Below the pieces are notes generated by a model, which was not told where the DNA came from, did not search any database, and was given only the letters and a program-made list of their open reading frames with translations. A program made the translations under genes and the position numbers. A DNA stretch of 29,189 nucleotides from Armatimonadota bacterium (lineage in GTDB: Bacteria > Armatimonadota > UBA5829), in NCBI GenBank assembly GCA_023474015.1, contig JAMCYN010000019.1, positions 1 through 29,189 of the forward strand. Direction: 5' to 3'. How positions within the stretch are numbered: the stretch's first letter is position 1; every line of letters begins with the position of its first letter. Below are positions 1 to 8,431 of this stretch, one piece after another.

Positions 1-20
1 CTTTCTGGAAATACCACGAC

Positions 21-2606
21 TCAAGACCACCGAGCACGAGCGTAACTAACCACGCCGAACTGCACACGACCAGCCCAAAACCTACTCGCAAAAAAGTTCT
101 GACCCGTTGACTGCGGAACTTCGGCTAGTTTCCGTACTCTCAGCAGTCTGTGGAGCTTGCCATCCGCTCCCTTGAAACACGAGCTTATGCCGGTTATGGA
201 CAGCGTTGGTTGGGACTGATAGGGCGTGCCATCGAATGCCACCCGCACGCCTATGTTGTCGGCGTCTCCTGTCTTCGTTCCATCTCTTAGAGCTGATCCG
301 TCATCTACGTAGAAATACGCGCCCGTTGGATCGATCTGGCCGACGCGGCCGCATACTCGCACAAGCAGGCCGATATTGTCGAGTCCCGCCGCGGGTAATC
401 CATTGTCGAGCGACAGCCAGTCCCATACGCCTTCCTGCAGACCAAGGGCCGATCCTCCGAAAGAGCGATTGTTCATTAGAAGAGGGACAATGCTGCCCGA
501 ACCGGCGAGTGTGACCGTATCGGCGGCTATGTATCTCTCTCCGTCTGCGTTGGTAGCTATTTTTCCGGACGCGTCCACCCTCAGCCCGACAGCGAGGCCG
601 TGGGCGGCTTTGTCAACTCGTAATCCCGAGGACCTGTTGTCGGACTCAACGTAGAAGAAATCAGGGAAAGCGGCGGAAATTACGTAGCCACCGATTGCGA
701 CGCCGGTCTGGTCGGAAGTGCTCTTGACGACAGGAAGACTGAGCCGTGGACTCGAACTGAGAGAGTCTTGCGCCTGGGCCGCAACGAGTGCGGCAAATAT
801 AGCCTGACCGTACATCGAAAGATGCACACCGTCGTATGTCATCTGAGTAGACACGCCAGACAACGTGACATTGTCAAACATAACGCTGCTGTTACAGGAC
901 TGAATGCCCACCAGGCCGTGAGTCGCTCCGCCTTCATCCCACGTGAAGCCGGTTCTAGCGGTAGCCGCCAGATTCCCGCTCCCATCATATGCCAAAGCGC
1001 TGGCGGTCCAGGTATTTCCCGCAACGTTCAATGTCACATGTATCTTGTTATTGCCGTGAGGGAACGCACCCGCGACCCCCATGGGAGATGTCCAGACCGC
1101 CTGGGGATTGGTGGCTGGGATTACCCACGAAGTTCCATTCCAGGTAGGCGCGGTGTAGCCCTCTATTGTCCAGGACTGTGATACGTCACCGAATCTCATG
1201 AAGCCGATTCCGCCACAGCCGTCGCTCATGAACTCGTCCACGATCAATCCGGTAAAATTGAGGAAGTTCCCATCAGCCGACAGATACGCATGGCCCAAAA
1301 GCCATGACTCATTGGACGCGTTGATAAGGTCCGCTTCCATCCGAAAGTCGGCCAAATCGAGGCCGTTTATGGTGGCTTCCCCACGCACGCCCCCACTGGA
1401 GTAGGAGGCATCAAGGCACTTGTAGGCGTTGTTACCGTTGTTATTGACGACCTGCCAGTTCATCGCCTGGTTCCATGGATCAGGCCCCGTGGCCTGAGTG
1501 GTCCAGTCCGGATCGGGGTTGGGACTGGCGTCACCGGGACCCGAGAAGTCCTCATTGAATAGAACGACCGCGTCGGTGTTGGCTCGGACGGCTGTATTCA
1601 AATATGGGGTGTCTATCAGATAGACTCCGGCGTCACCCGCCTGATTGAAGGTCCTTACAGCAGCCTGGATCTCGCCGCGATGAACTCCCGACGGCGGTAT
1701 AACGCAAAACACGCGGGTATTGGGACAGGCCCCGCGCACGGAGCTTATCCAGCCAATGTAAGCGCTCGTTATATCAACGCCTACGGGGTCGTTAGCGCCC
1801 ACGCAGCAAAACACATAGTCGGGTTCGGGGAGCAGCAGGCCATTTTGCAGACGAGAGGTATTGGCGTCATAATGGTCCCACATACTCGGCAGGGGCGGTA
1901 GATTGGTCTGATTCACCATCCCCAAACCACTGGAGCCAAGCAGACCGTACTCACAATCCATCGCGCAACAAACGATTGGGAACCACGAGGCCCGGGCATT
2001 GTTGGGGCCGAGTATTTGCCACGAGGTGAACAAAGCGTCGATACCGACTCCCTCTGTGATCGAATCGCCGAAACAGATGGCTTTCTTGGAGCGCAGCGTG
2101 TAACTGAGAAGGGTGCCGCCGGAATCGAGCGCAATACCCACAAAGCGCAGGTGGGCGGTGGAAGCGGTCCAGCGGTTCTGTGTTGCGTCGGAGGCTCGGA
2201 AATGGACCTCAAGCTTGTGCGACACTGTATAATCGAAGCCTCGTGGCGCTATGGCAAGCGTGTAAACCGCTCCGGTCTGCGTGAGTTGTTTCTGTGTGAA
2301 TGGTCCGTCGTCAAGGGAGTACTCGATGACCGGCATCGATGAAGCGGGGCAGCCATTATTGGCGGCTCCGTCGATCACGAGGCCGACCGTCGTTGTCCCA
2401 ATCAACTTTGTCTTAAAATAAGCGCCGGGCATAGTGGCCTCGGCGCGCGCGCTGGCGCCGGAGCCGGTGACTTTCCAAACATAGGGAGCCAGCTTGATAT
2501 TTGGATTGTCACAATAGTATGTGGTCACCGCGCCGACCGATGCGGCGAGCCCCAATACCATCACCACTGATATAACTAAAGATTTGAACCGCGAGTATAC
2601 AAACAT
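21..2606 (-). CDS. Exported SGNH hydrolase with a domain inserted in the catalytic fold
   Basis: 861 residues. Likely a secreted carbohydrate esterase, probably removing acetyl groups from polysaccharide. Residues 1-26 form a signal peptide. Residues 27-165 match the N-terminal beta-sandwich of the two neighbouring paralogues. The SGNH domain starts at GDSITEG (Ser182) and continues through GAND (Asn272). It is then interrupted at about residue 345 by roughly 240 residues, beginning NEDFSG and ending FDNVTLSG, which look like a LamG/concanavalin-type sandwich. The catalytic Asp592 and His595 (DGVH) follow the insert, so the triad is complete. Residues 620-830 appear to hold two beta-rich units (FYVESDNRSSGLRV and YFYVDDGSALRDGT), perhaps OB-fold-like. 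The last 30 residues match nothing I recognise. Last gene of a three-gene operon. The start is supported by AGAGGATGG upstream, as in both paralogues. Family confident, substrate not. Confidence 0.85.
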   Translation of the reverse strand: MFVYSRFKSLVISVVMVLGLAASVGAVTTYYCDNPNIKLAPYVWKVTGSGASARAEATMPGAYFKTKLIGTTTVGLVIDGAANNGCPASSMPVIEYSLDDGPFTQKQLTQTGAVYTLAIAPRGFDYTVSHKLEVHFRASDATQNRWTASTAHLRFVGIALDSGGTLLSYTLRSKKAICFGDSITEGVGIDALFTSWQILGPNNARASWFPIVCCAMDCEYGLLGSSGLGMVNQTNLPPLPSMWDHYDANTSRLQNGLLLPEPDYVFCCVGANDPVGVDITSAYIGWISSVRGACPNTRVFCVIPPSGVHRGEIQAAVRTFNQAGDAGVYLIDTPYLNTAVRANTDAVVLFNEDFSGPGDASPNPDPDWTTQATGPDPWNQAMNWQVVNNNGNNAYKCLDASYSSGGVRGEATINGLDLADFRMEADLINASNESWLLGHAYLSADGNFLNFTGLIVDEFMSDGCGGIGFMRFGDVSQSWTIEGYTAPTWNGTSWVIPATNPQAVWTSPMGVAGAFPHGNNKIHVTLNVAGNTWTASALAYDGSGNLAATARTGFTWDEGGATHGLVGIQSCNSSVMFDNVTLSGVSTQMTYDGVHLSMYGQAIFAALVAAQAQDSLSSSPRLSLPVVKSTSDQTGVAIGGYVISAAFPDFFYVESDNRSSGLRVDKAAHGLAVGLRVDASGKIATNADGERYIAADTVTLAGSGSIVPLLMNNRSFGGSALGLQEGVWDWLSLDNGLPAAGLDNIGLLVRVCGRVGQIDPTGAYFYVDDGSALRDGTKTGDADNIGVRVAFDGTPYQSQPTLSITGISSCFKGADGKLHRLLRVRKLAEVPQSTGQNFFASRFWAGRVQFGVVSYARARWS

Positions 2607-2656
2607 ATTACGCCATCCTCTTCAAGAATCCAGCCGTGCAGTAAGTCAACGGACGA

Positions 2657-3799
2657 TTACGGCTGTTTTTCCTTGCTCAGAATATCCTGCACCTTGACTA
2701 CAACACTGGCGCCGAGTATCCCCTGACCATACTGTGTCGGATGACCTCCATCATAACTCCCCTGAGTAGGCTTGCCGAGGTTAGACATTAATGGAGTCAC
2801 CAAAGGAGTATCTATCAGATAGACCTTGGCGTCGCCGGCCTGATTACGAGCAGCCACAGCGGCTTGGATCTCGCTGCGATGGACTCCGGACGGCGGTACT
2901 ATACAAAACATCCGAGTATTGGGGCAGGCAGTGCGCACCGCGCTCAACCATCCAGTATAGGCACTCTGGATATTGACGGTATCATTAGTGCCGTGGCAGC
3001 AGAGTACGTAATCGGGCTCGGGAAGCAGCAGCCCGTTGCTCAAGCGTGAAGTTGAGGAATCGTAATGATCCCATGCGATAACAACCCCGGGAACCGCAAG
3101 CGCGGTGTTCACCATCCCCTGGCCTCCTGAGCCGATTTGCCCGTATTCACAGCCCAGCGCCGCGCAGACAAGCGGGAACCACGCGCCACGGGCATTGTTT
3201 GGCCCCAGCGCTTGCCACGAGAGAAACGGCCCGTCAACGCCGACTCCCTCTGTGATTGAATCACCATAGCCGATAGCTCTCTTGGGACGCAGCGGGCAAG
3301 AGGTTAGAGATCCGCCGTCATCGATCACGACACCTACAATGCGCAGGTGGGCGGTAGAGGCAGTCCAGCGGTTTTGTCCGAGGTCGGCGGCGCGGAAATA
3401 AAACTCCAGCTTATGAGATGCGGCGGCGTTCAGCCCCGTAGCTACGGGAAATGTGTAGACCGCGCCCGTTTGTGTTAGTTGGGTCGCTGTGAACGGCCCA
3501 TCGTCAACTGAGTATTCGACAAACGGCATCGACGAGGCGGGGCAACCGGTATTGCCCGTACCGTCGATCACGACGCCAATAGTAGTGGTCCCATTGACCA
3601 TGGTCTTGAAGTAAGCGCCGGGAAAAGTTGCCTCGGCTCGTACGTCGGTGCCAGAGCCTGTGGACTTCCACACATACGGAGCCAGCTTCACATTCTGGTC
3701 GTTACAGTAGATGGTGGTCGTAGCCCCAACGGATTCGGCGAGTCCGAAACATATCATTGTGGATACCATTAAGAGACAGAAACGAGAGTATACAGACAT
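2657..3799 (-). CDS. Exported SGNH-type esterase, CE2-like architecture
   Basis: 380 residues. A signal peptide (1-26, ending SVGA) is followed by a beta-sandwich domain (about 27-165) and an SGNH hydrolase domain. Visible catalytic elements are GDSITEG with nucleophile Ser181, a GSGG segment near 223, GTND with Asn272, and DGGH with Asp350 and His353. The jelly roll followed by an SGNH fold resembles CE2 acetyl-esterases, so deacetylation of a plant-type polysaccharide in the periplasm or outside the cell is the likely role; this is inference from fold. Middle gene of the minus-strand operon, 45 bp after the upstream paralogue and 50 bp before the next. It ends at about the point where the catalytic domain of the larger paralogue ends. 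GGAG lies 4-5 bases before the ATG. Confidence 0.85.
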   Translation of the reverse strand: MSVYSRFCLLMVSTMICFGLAESVGATTTIYCNDQNVKLAPYVWKSTGSGTDVRAEATFPGAYFKTMVNGTTTIGVVIDGTGNTGCPASSMPFVEYSVDDGPFTATQLTQTGAVYTFPVATGLNAAASHKLEFYFRAADLGQNRWTASTAHLRIVGVVIDDGGSLTSCPLRPKRAIGYGDSITEGVGVDGPFLSWQALGPNNARGAWFPLVCAALGCEYGQIGSGGQGMVNTALAVPGVVIAWDHYDSSTSRLSNGLLLPEPDYVLCCHGTNDTVNIQSAYTGWLSAVRTACPNTRMFCIVPPSGVHRSEIQAAVAARNQAGDAKVYLIDTPLVTPLMSNLGKPTQGSYDGGHPTQYGQGILGASVVVKVQDILSKEKQP

Positions 3800-3844
3800 T
3801 GCACTCCATCCTCTTGAATGATTGGGCCTTGCTTCGGGCCTGCA

Positions 3845-4999
3845 TTACGGAATATCCTGTTTTTCCTTGCTCAGAATCTCTTGCGCTTTGACGGCGACAT
3901 TGGCGCCGAACATCCCCTGGCCCCACTGCGTGGGATGCGCTCCATCGTATGTCATCTGAGTGGCTCCAACCGCGAAACGAATTGTCGTGTTCAAAGACGG
4001 AATGTCTATCAGGTAGACCCTTTTGTCACCGGCACTATTGCGAGCAGCCACGACAGCTTCAATCTCGCCCCGATGGACTCCGGACGGCGGCACCACGCAA
4101 AAGAACCGCGTGTGGGGACACGCCTTGCGCACAGCGATCAACCAGTCCGTATAGGCACTCGTGATGTTGAGCCCGCCGGAGTCATTGGTGCCCATATTGC
4201 AGAATATGTAGTCGGGTTCGGGGAGCAGGAGCCCGTTGAGCAACCGTGAAGTCGCGGCATCGTAGTGGTCCCACGTGTTTGGCAAAGGCGGCAGCTCAAG
4301 CCCCGTCCTCACCATCCCCTGACCTCCGGAGCCGAATTGGCCGTACTCACAATCCAGAGCGGAACAAACATACGGAAACCATGTGCATCGGGCATTGTTG
4401 GGACCAAGTATTTGCCAGGATGTAAACTTGCTATCGACGCCGACTCCTTCGGTTATTGAATCACCGTAAACGATAGCTTTCTTGGAACGCATCGGGTAAG
4501 AGGCAAGCGCACCGCCTTTGTCTAATGAGATTCCCACGATACGCAAGTGGGTCATCGGACTGGTCCAGCGCTGATTTGTAAGATCGGCAGCGCGAAAGTA
4601 GAGCTCAAGCTTATGCGATGTGGCCGCGTCCAACTCCTGGGCCACTGGAAGCGTGTAGACAGCCCCGGTCCGCGTGAGCGGCACTACGGTGAAAGGACCG
4701 TCATCGACGGAATATTCGATAACGGGCATCGATGTCGTGGGACATCCATTGTTGGCCGTGCCGTCGATCACGAGGCCGATAGTCTTGGTCCCATTGACTA
4801 TGGTCTTGAAGTAAGCGCCGGGCATAGTGGCCTCGGCGCGCGCGTCAGCACCGGAGCCGGTGGATTTCCATGTATACGGAGACAGTCCGAAACTCGGGTT
4901 ATCGCAAGAAACGGTGGTCGCCGCCGCATACGATACGGCGGTCCCAATGATCAGGATTAAAGCTACAACAAAAAGGCCCGTTCGTGAATTTCCGGACAT
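3845..4999 (-). CDS. Exported SGNH-type esterase, first gene of the esterase operon
   Basis: 384 residues from the chosen start. It has a hydrophobic signal peptide (MSGNSRTG then a LFVVALILIIG core), the beta-sandwich shared with both paralogues, and an SGNH domain with Ser181 (GDSITEG), Asn272 (GTND), Asp352 and His355 (DGAH). The frame is open to an ATG at 5185, but that codon falls inside a strong candidate -35 box and the extra 62 residues would precede the signal peptide, so the longer form is unlikely. At 4999 the AGAGGATG leader aligns with the leaders of both paralogues. Probable exported deacetylase. The operon is transcribed away from the Fe-alcohol dehydrogenase operon and carries an operator-like site in its leader. 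Confidence 0.86.
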   Translation of the reverse strand: MSGNSRTGLFVVALILIIGTAVSYAAATTVSCDNPSFGLSPYTWKSTGSGADARAEATMPGAYFKTIVNGTKTIGLVIDGTANNGCPTTSMPVIEYSVDDGPFTVVPLTRTGAVYTLPVAQELDAATSHKLELYFRAADLTNQRWTSPMTHLRIVGISLDKGGALASYPMRSKKAIVYGDSITEGVGVDSKFTSWQILGPNNARCTWFPYVCSALDCEYGQFGSGGQGMVRTGLELPPLPNTWDHYDAATSRLLNGLLLPEPDYIFCNMGTNDSGGLNITSAYTDWLIAVRKACPHTRFFCVVPPSGVHRGEIEAVVAARNSAGDKRVYLIDIPSLNTTIRFAVGATQMTYDGAHPTQWGQGMFGANVAVKAQEILSKEKQDIP

Positions 5000-5063
5000 A
5001 CGCAGCATCCTCTCTGAGAAAGTTATTCCGTTGATATATTCCATTGAAGCGCGGAAAGAATCA

Positions 5064-5077
5064 CGGACTCGTGTCCG
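5064..5077. promoter_or_regulatory. LacI-family operator-like palindrome in the SGNH leader
   Basis: CGGACTCGTGTCCG pairs at six of seven positions around a central CG. It has the same core as the perfect operators at 5270 and 19919. It lies about 70-90 bases downstream of the predicted transcription start of the minus-strand SGNH operon, so it would act as a roadblock rather than by covering the promoter. Confidence 0.6.
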
Positions 5078-5156
5078 CTTTTTGTAAAAATAATAAGCCG
5101 CGAGCAGATCGAAGGCCGGCGCGGCATCGATAAGCATATGAGGCTCATACATCTGG

Positions 5157-5185
5157 AGTATATCCCCGGATCGCCCGAATGTCAA
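5157..5185 (-). promoter_or_regulatory. Sigma-70 promoter for the SGNH operon
   Basis: On the minus strand a perfect TTGACA (5185-5180) is followed by 17 bases and TATACT (5162-5157). Transcription would start near 5150, leaving a leader of about 150 bases before the ATG at 4999. This is one of the best consensus promoters in the window, and it excludes the longer reading of the first SGNH gene. Confidence 0.72.
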
Positions 5186-5233
5186 GGAGTTATCGGCAAC
5201 ACCTTTGCAATAAAGTGCTTGACAAACACGCCC

Positions 5234-5262
5234 TTGTCATGTTATTGATTGAGTAATGTAGT
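5234..5262 (+). promoter_or_regulatory. Candidate promoter for the dehydrogenase/aldolase operon
   Basis: TTGTCA (5234-5239), 17 bases, then TGTAGT (5257-5262). Transcription would start near 5269, directly under the perfect palindrome at 5270-5291, a typical repressor arrangement. A competing reading uses TTGACA at 5219-5224 with TATTGA 18 bases on. The choice between them is uncertain. Confidence 0.4.
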
Positions 5263-5269
5263 TGGGTCA

Positions 5270-5291
5270 AAAACGGACTCGAGTCCGTTTT
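5270..5291. promoter_or_regulatory. Perfect 22-bp LacI-family operator
   Basis: Each half reads AAAACGGACTC inward to a central C|G; the palindrome is perfect over 22 bp. A central CpG is what the hinge-helix leucine of LacI-family repressors intercalates into. It is the longest and best copy of the GGACTCGAGTCC motif here and sits between the divergent SGNH and dehydrogenase operons, just upstream of the gene at 5362. Confidence 0.82.
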
Positions 5292-5361
5292 GGCGCCACT
5301 CTATACCTCGTGCGCTTATAATGAACGCACCCGAAGAAGAAAGGTTGGCTGAAAGGGCATA

Positions 5362-6546
5362 ATGAGCATTGACCAGTTCGGATTCCAGTGGCTCGGCAAA
5401 ATTCTTTTTGGAGCCGGGCGTATCGAGGCAATCGGAGAGGAATGCAAACTCCTTGGCGGGCGCGTATTCCTCGTGACTTCCCGCGACCTCAGCTCGTTGG
5501 GCCTTACCGAACGTGCTTGCGGCCTGCTCGAATCGGCGGGCGTGGCGGTCACGGTGTTTGATGATGTCCAACCGGACCCGACCGCGCAGGCCGTCGACGA
5601 GGCGGCCGGAGTCGCCAATGAAGCCGAGTGTGACGTCATAGTTGGCCTCGGGGGCGGCAGCGCGCTCGACTTTGCCAAGGGGGTGGCGGTGGCCGCAAGC
5701 CATCCGGGCTCCGTTTGGGAGTATGTCAACTACACTGGCGCAAACGCCAGACCCGCAACCGACGCGACCCTGCCCATGGTTGCTATCCCGACCACCGCCG
5801 GGACGGGCTCGGAGGTGACCCAAGGGGTAGTCCTCCACAATTCCGAGACCCACATGAAGGCCGCGCTTCTTTCTCCTCATGCTTTTCCGAAAACGGCGAT
5901 AGTCGATCCCGAACTTACCTACACAATGCCTCCCCGCGTGACGGCAATGACCGGGTTCGATGCCCTGACTCACGGCATGGAAGCAGTCCTTAACGCGGGC
6001 CGGTGCAACCCGTTATCGGACCTCACGGCTCTGGAGACGGTCCGCACGGTTTCGCGATACTTGCCCCTGGTAATCGCCGACGGGAATGACAAGGCGGCAC
6101 GGACGCAAATGTCGTGGGCGGCGACTCTTGGAGGAATGAGCATAGCGCTGTCGGGCGCGACGGTCGCGCACGCGATGGGGCTGCCTCTCGGAGCGAGGAT
6201 GGGGACCCCGCACGGCCTCGGGCTGGCCCTGCTTCTGCCCGTGGTGCTTGATTATTCCTGGCAAGCGCAGCCCGAACGGTGCGCCGTGTTGGCTGACCAG
6301 GTCGGCGCGGGGCAGCCGGGCATGAGCGATGCGGATAAGTCGCTGGCCCTCGTCGAATGGCTCAGAGAGTTCATTCGCAAGATCGGGCTTGACAAGCTTT
6401 GGGACGGGGGATCGGTGGATGAAGCCATGCTCGATCTCCTGACCGATGATGTTTTTGCATATATGGGCCGCCCTGTTCAGCAGCACCGTCCGGTATTCAC
6501 GCGGGCTGAGATCAGGCGGCAATTTGACGAAGCGCTGCGAGCGTGA
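5362..6546 (+). CDS. Iron-containing alcohol dehydrogenase
   Basis: 394 residues, the normal length for group III Fe-dependent alcohol dehydrogenases, which interconvert an alcohol or hydroxy-acid and an aldehyde or ketone with NAD(P). Visible are the nucleotide-binding GLGGGSALDFAKG (about 95-107), PTTAGTGSEVT (143-153), and all four metal ligands: Asp200 and His204 (FDALTHG), His270 and His284 (GTPHG). GAAAGGG lies 3 bases before the ATG. First gene of a long plus-strand operon under a perfect operator. The substrate is unknown. Beside a DeoC-type aldolase it could reduce the aldehyde product, but this is inference. Confidence 0.9.
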   Translation: MSIDQFGFQWLGKILFGAGRIEAIGEECKLLGGRVFLVTSRDLSSLGLTERACGLLESAGVAVTVFDDVQPDPTAQAVDEAAGVANEAECDVIVGLGGGSALDFAKGVAVAASHPGSVWEYVNYTGANARPATDATLPMVAIPTTAGTGSEVTQGVVLHNSETHMKAALLSPHAFPKTAIVDPELTYTMPPRVTAMTGFDALTHGMEAVLNAGRCNPLSDLTALETVRTVSRYLPLVIADGNDKAARTQMSWAATLGGMSIALSGATVAHAMGLPLGARMGTPHGLGLALLLPVVLDYSWQAQPERCAVLADQVGAGQPGMSDADKSLALVEWLREFIRKIGLDKLWDGGSVDEAMLDLLTDDVFAYMGRPVQQHRPVFTRAEIRRQFDEALRA

Positions 6547-6557
6547 AAGGAGCTACG

Positions 6558-7241
6558 ATGAACTTTACATTAGGTCAAATCAAGAACTCGTTGGACGTCG
6601 CGCTGCTGAAGCCGACAGCCACCACCACTGAAATCGAAGCACTGGCCACCACACTGGGAAGCGAAGGGTTCAGCTACATGTGCGTGAACTCGCTGTATAC
6701 CAAGCGAGCCGCCGAGGTATTGAATGGCTCGGAGGTAAAAGTGGTCGCATGCGTCGGTTTCCCCCACCCTACCATGAAGACCGAAACCAAGGTTTTCGAG
6801 ACCGAACAGTGCGTGGCCGAGGGTGCGGGCGAGATTGACATGGTAATCGACCTCGGGGGGTTGATCGCGGGCGATTTCAAACGCGCGGAGGATGATATTC
6901 GGGCGGTTGTGAAGGCCGCGGCGGGGCTGCCGGTAAAGGTAATAATAGAGACACCTTACCTCACCTGGAAGCAAAAGAAAGACGCCTCCCTATTAGTCAA
7001 GAACGCGGGAGCGACTTTCGTTAAGACATGCACCGGCGCGAGCCCGGACCCGGTGGCGCTCTATGAGGATATTAGATTGATTCGAGAGACCATAGGCCAG
7101 GAGATGAAGATTAAGGCATCCGGGCGTGTGGGCAACTACTTCAGGTATGCGAGCATGATGGAGGCGGGCGCGAACCGAGTCGGTCTGATCCTGGACCAGG
7201 CCCGCGAGATCATTCGAGGATGGGAAGAGGCGCAATTGTGA
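6558..7241 (+). CDS. deoC: Deoxyribose-phosphate aldolase (DeoC) family protein
   Basis: 227 residues from the ATG preceded by GAAAGGAG; a GTG 15 bases earlier is in frame but precedes this ribosome site. A class I aldolase TIM barrel. Key DERA elements are present: EIDMVIDLG with Asp94 (equivalent of E. coli Asp102), VKVIIET, FVKTCTG with Schiff-base Lys156, and IKASG with Lys186. The usual GF after the TG is replaced by ASPD, so phosphate or substrate contacts may differ. The known reaction cleaves 2-deoxyribose-5-phosphate to glyceraldehyde-3-phosphate and acetaldehyde. No other deoxynucleoside gene is nearby, so a related deoxy-sugar substrate is possible. It overlaps the next gene by four bases (GTGA). 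Confidence 0.85.
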   Translation: MNFTLGQIKNSLDVALLKPTATTTEIEALATTLGSEGFSYMCVNSLYTKRAAEVLNGSEVKVVACVGFPHPTMKTETKVFETEQCVAEGAGEIDMVIDLGGLIAGDFKRAEDDIRAVVKAAAGLPVKVIIETPYLTWKQKKDASLLVKNAGATFVKTCTGASPDPVALYEDIRLIRETIGQEMKIKASGRVGNYFRYASMMEAGANRVGLILDQAREIIRGWEEAQL

Positions 7242-8419
7242 ACGTAAATCCCGCGATGAGATGGACGATGAGCCTGCCGGTGCCGGTCGAGTTCGGCGCG
7301 GGCTGCATTCAGAAGCTGGGAAGCTACGTCAAGGACGCCAAAAAGGCCCTGGTGATCAGCGGCCTGGCCGGGACTCAGGCTGCTGTCGCGGTCGACTGGG
7401 TGTGCGAGGCGATTGAGAATGCCGGAGTTGAGCCGCAAGTCTTCGATAAGATTTCTACTGAGCCTCACTGCGAAGAAGTCGAAGAAGGCGGCGCGGCGGC
7501 GCGCAAGTTCGGCGCTGACCTGATAATAGGGTGCGGCGGCGGCAGCGCGATGGACGCGGCCAAGGCCATAGCCGTAGCGGCCACGCATGACGGCCCGATA
7601 ATGGATTACCAGGTCGGCGGACCTCGCGAGATTACGGCGGCCACTCTGCCCATCATCGCGATTACCACTACGTCGGGAACCGGCAGCCATGTCGGGCGAG
7701 TGTCGGTGGTTGCCGATACGGCCAAGAGTCAGAAGAGACCTTTGGGGTCGGACTATCTCTACCCAAGAGCGGGGTTCTGTGATCCGGAGATATTGCGACT
7801 TATGCCGCCCAGAATAACGGCCTCTTCGGGATTCGATGCTTTCGCTCAGTCCATAGAAAGTTACCTCTCACAGGTTGAGCAGCCCATGGGCAGTATCTGC
7901 GGACAGGAAGCGATCCGGATTATTGCACAAGTACTGCCGACAGCGTTCAAGGATGGCAACAACCTAGAAGCTCGCGCCGCCATGGGTTGGGCTGATACTC
8001 TGTCGGCTATCTCGTTCACGACTCAGGGCGTCCTGATACCGCACGTCATCGGAATGGTGATCGGTGGACGCTATGGCATCGCTCACGGGCCGGCTGTTGG
8101 CGCCACAACGCTCGCCGCCCTCCGGTTCTGCAGGGATGGAGCCACGGGCAAGCTGGCAAATGTGGCCCGACTGATGGGGTGCACCGAGGCATTGAGCGAA
8201 GAGGAACTGGCTGACTGGGCCATCGACGCCATTGAAAGCCTGATTACGAGCCTCGACATACCCAAAAGCGTTTCAGCCTATAACATCCTTGAGAAGGACT
8301 TCGAGTCGATTGCCAAGGAAGTATATGCAGACTTCAGGTACCGGGTCGATGCGAACCCCGTGCCGACCGATGTTGCCGGGCTGGTCGAGATCCTGCGTAT
8401 GTCGGCGGCCATGGCTTGA
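7238..8419 (+). CDS. Fe-type alcohol dehydrogenase paralogue lacking one metal ligand
   Basis: 393 residues. I chose the GTG at 7238, overlapping the previous stop with GGAAGAGG upstream, because it aligns with the next gene's N-terminus; an ATG at 7220 is also in frame. The fold signatures are intact: GCGGGSAMDAAKA and TSGTGSHVG. The metal site, however, reads Asp200, Gln204 (FDAFAQS), His269, His283: the second ligand, normally His, is Gln (codon CAG at 7847). The usual Glu in GTGSEV is His. It is closely related to the following gene, so this is a tandem duplication in which one copy has diverged. It may be inactive, use another metal, or act as a partner subunit. Confidence 0.85.
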   Translation: MNVNPAMRWTMSLPVPVEFGAGCIQKLGSYVKDAKKALVISGLAGTQAAVAVDWVCEAIENAGVEPQVFDKISTEPHCEEVEEGGAAARKFGADLIIGCGGGSAMDAAKAIAVAATHDGPIMDYQVGGPREITAATLPIIAITTTSGTGSHVGRVSVVADTAKSQKRPLGSDYLYPRAGFCDPEILRLMPPRITASSGFDAFAQSIESYLSQVEQPMGSICGQEAIRIIAQVLPTAFKDGNNLEARAAMGWADTLSAISFTTQGVLIPHVIGMVIGGRYGIAHGPAVGATTLAALRFCRDGATGKLANVARLMGCTEALSEEELADWAIDAIESLITSLDIPKSVSAYNILEKDFESIAKEVYADFRYRVDANPVPTDVAGLVEILRMSAAMA

Positions 8420-8431
8420 AGGGATGTAGTA

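Noticed and set aside
5000..5185. A 62-residue N-terminal extension of the first SGNH gene.
   Set aside because: Its ATG lies in the -35 box of the operon promoter, it spans an operator, and it would bury the signal peptide.
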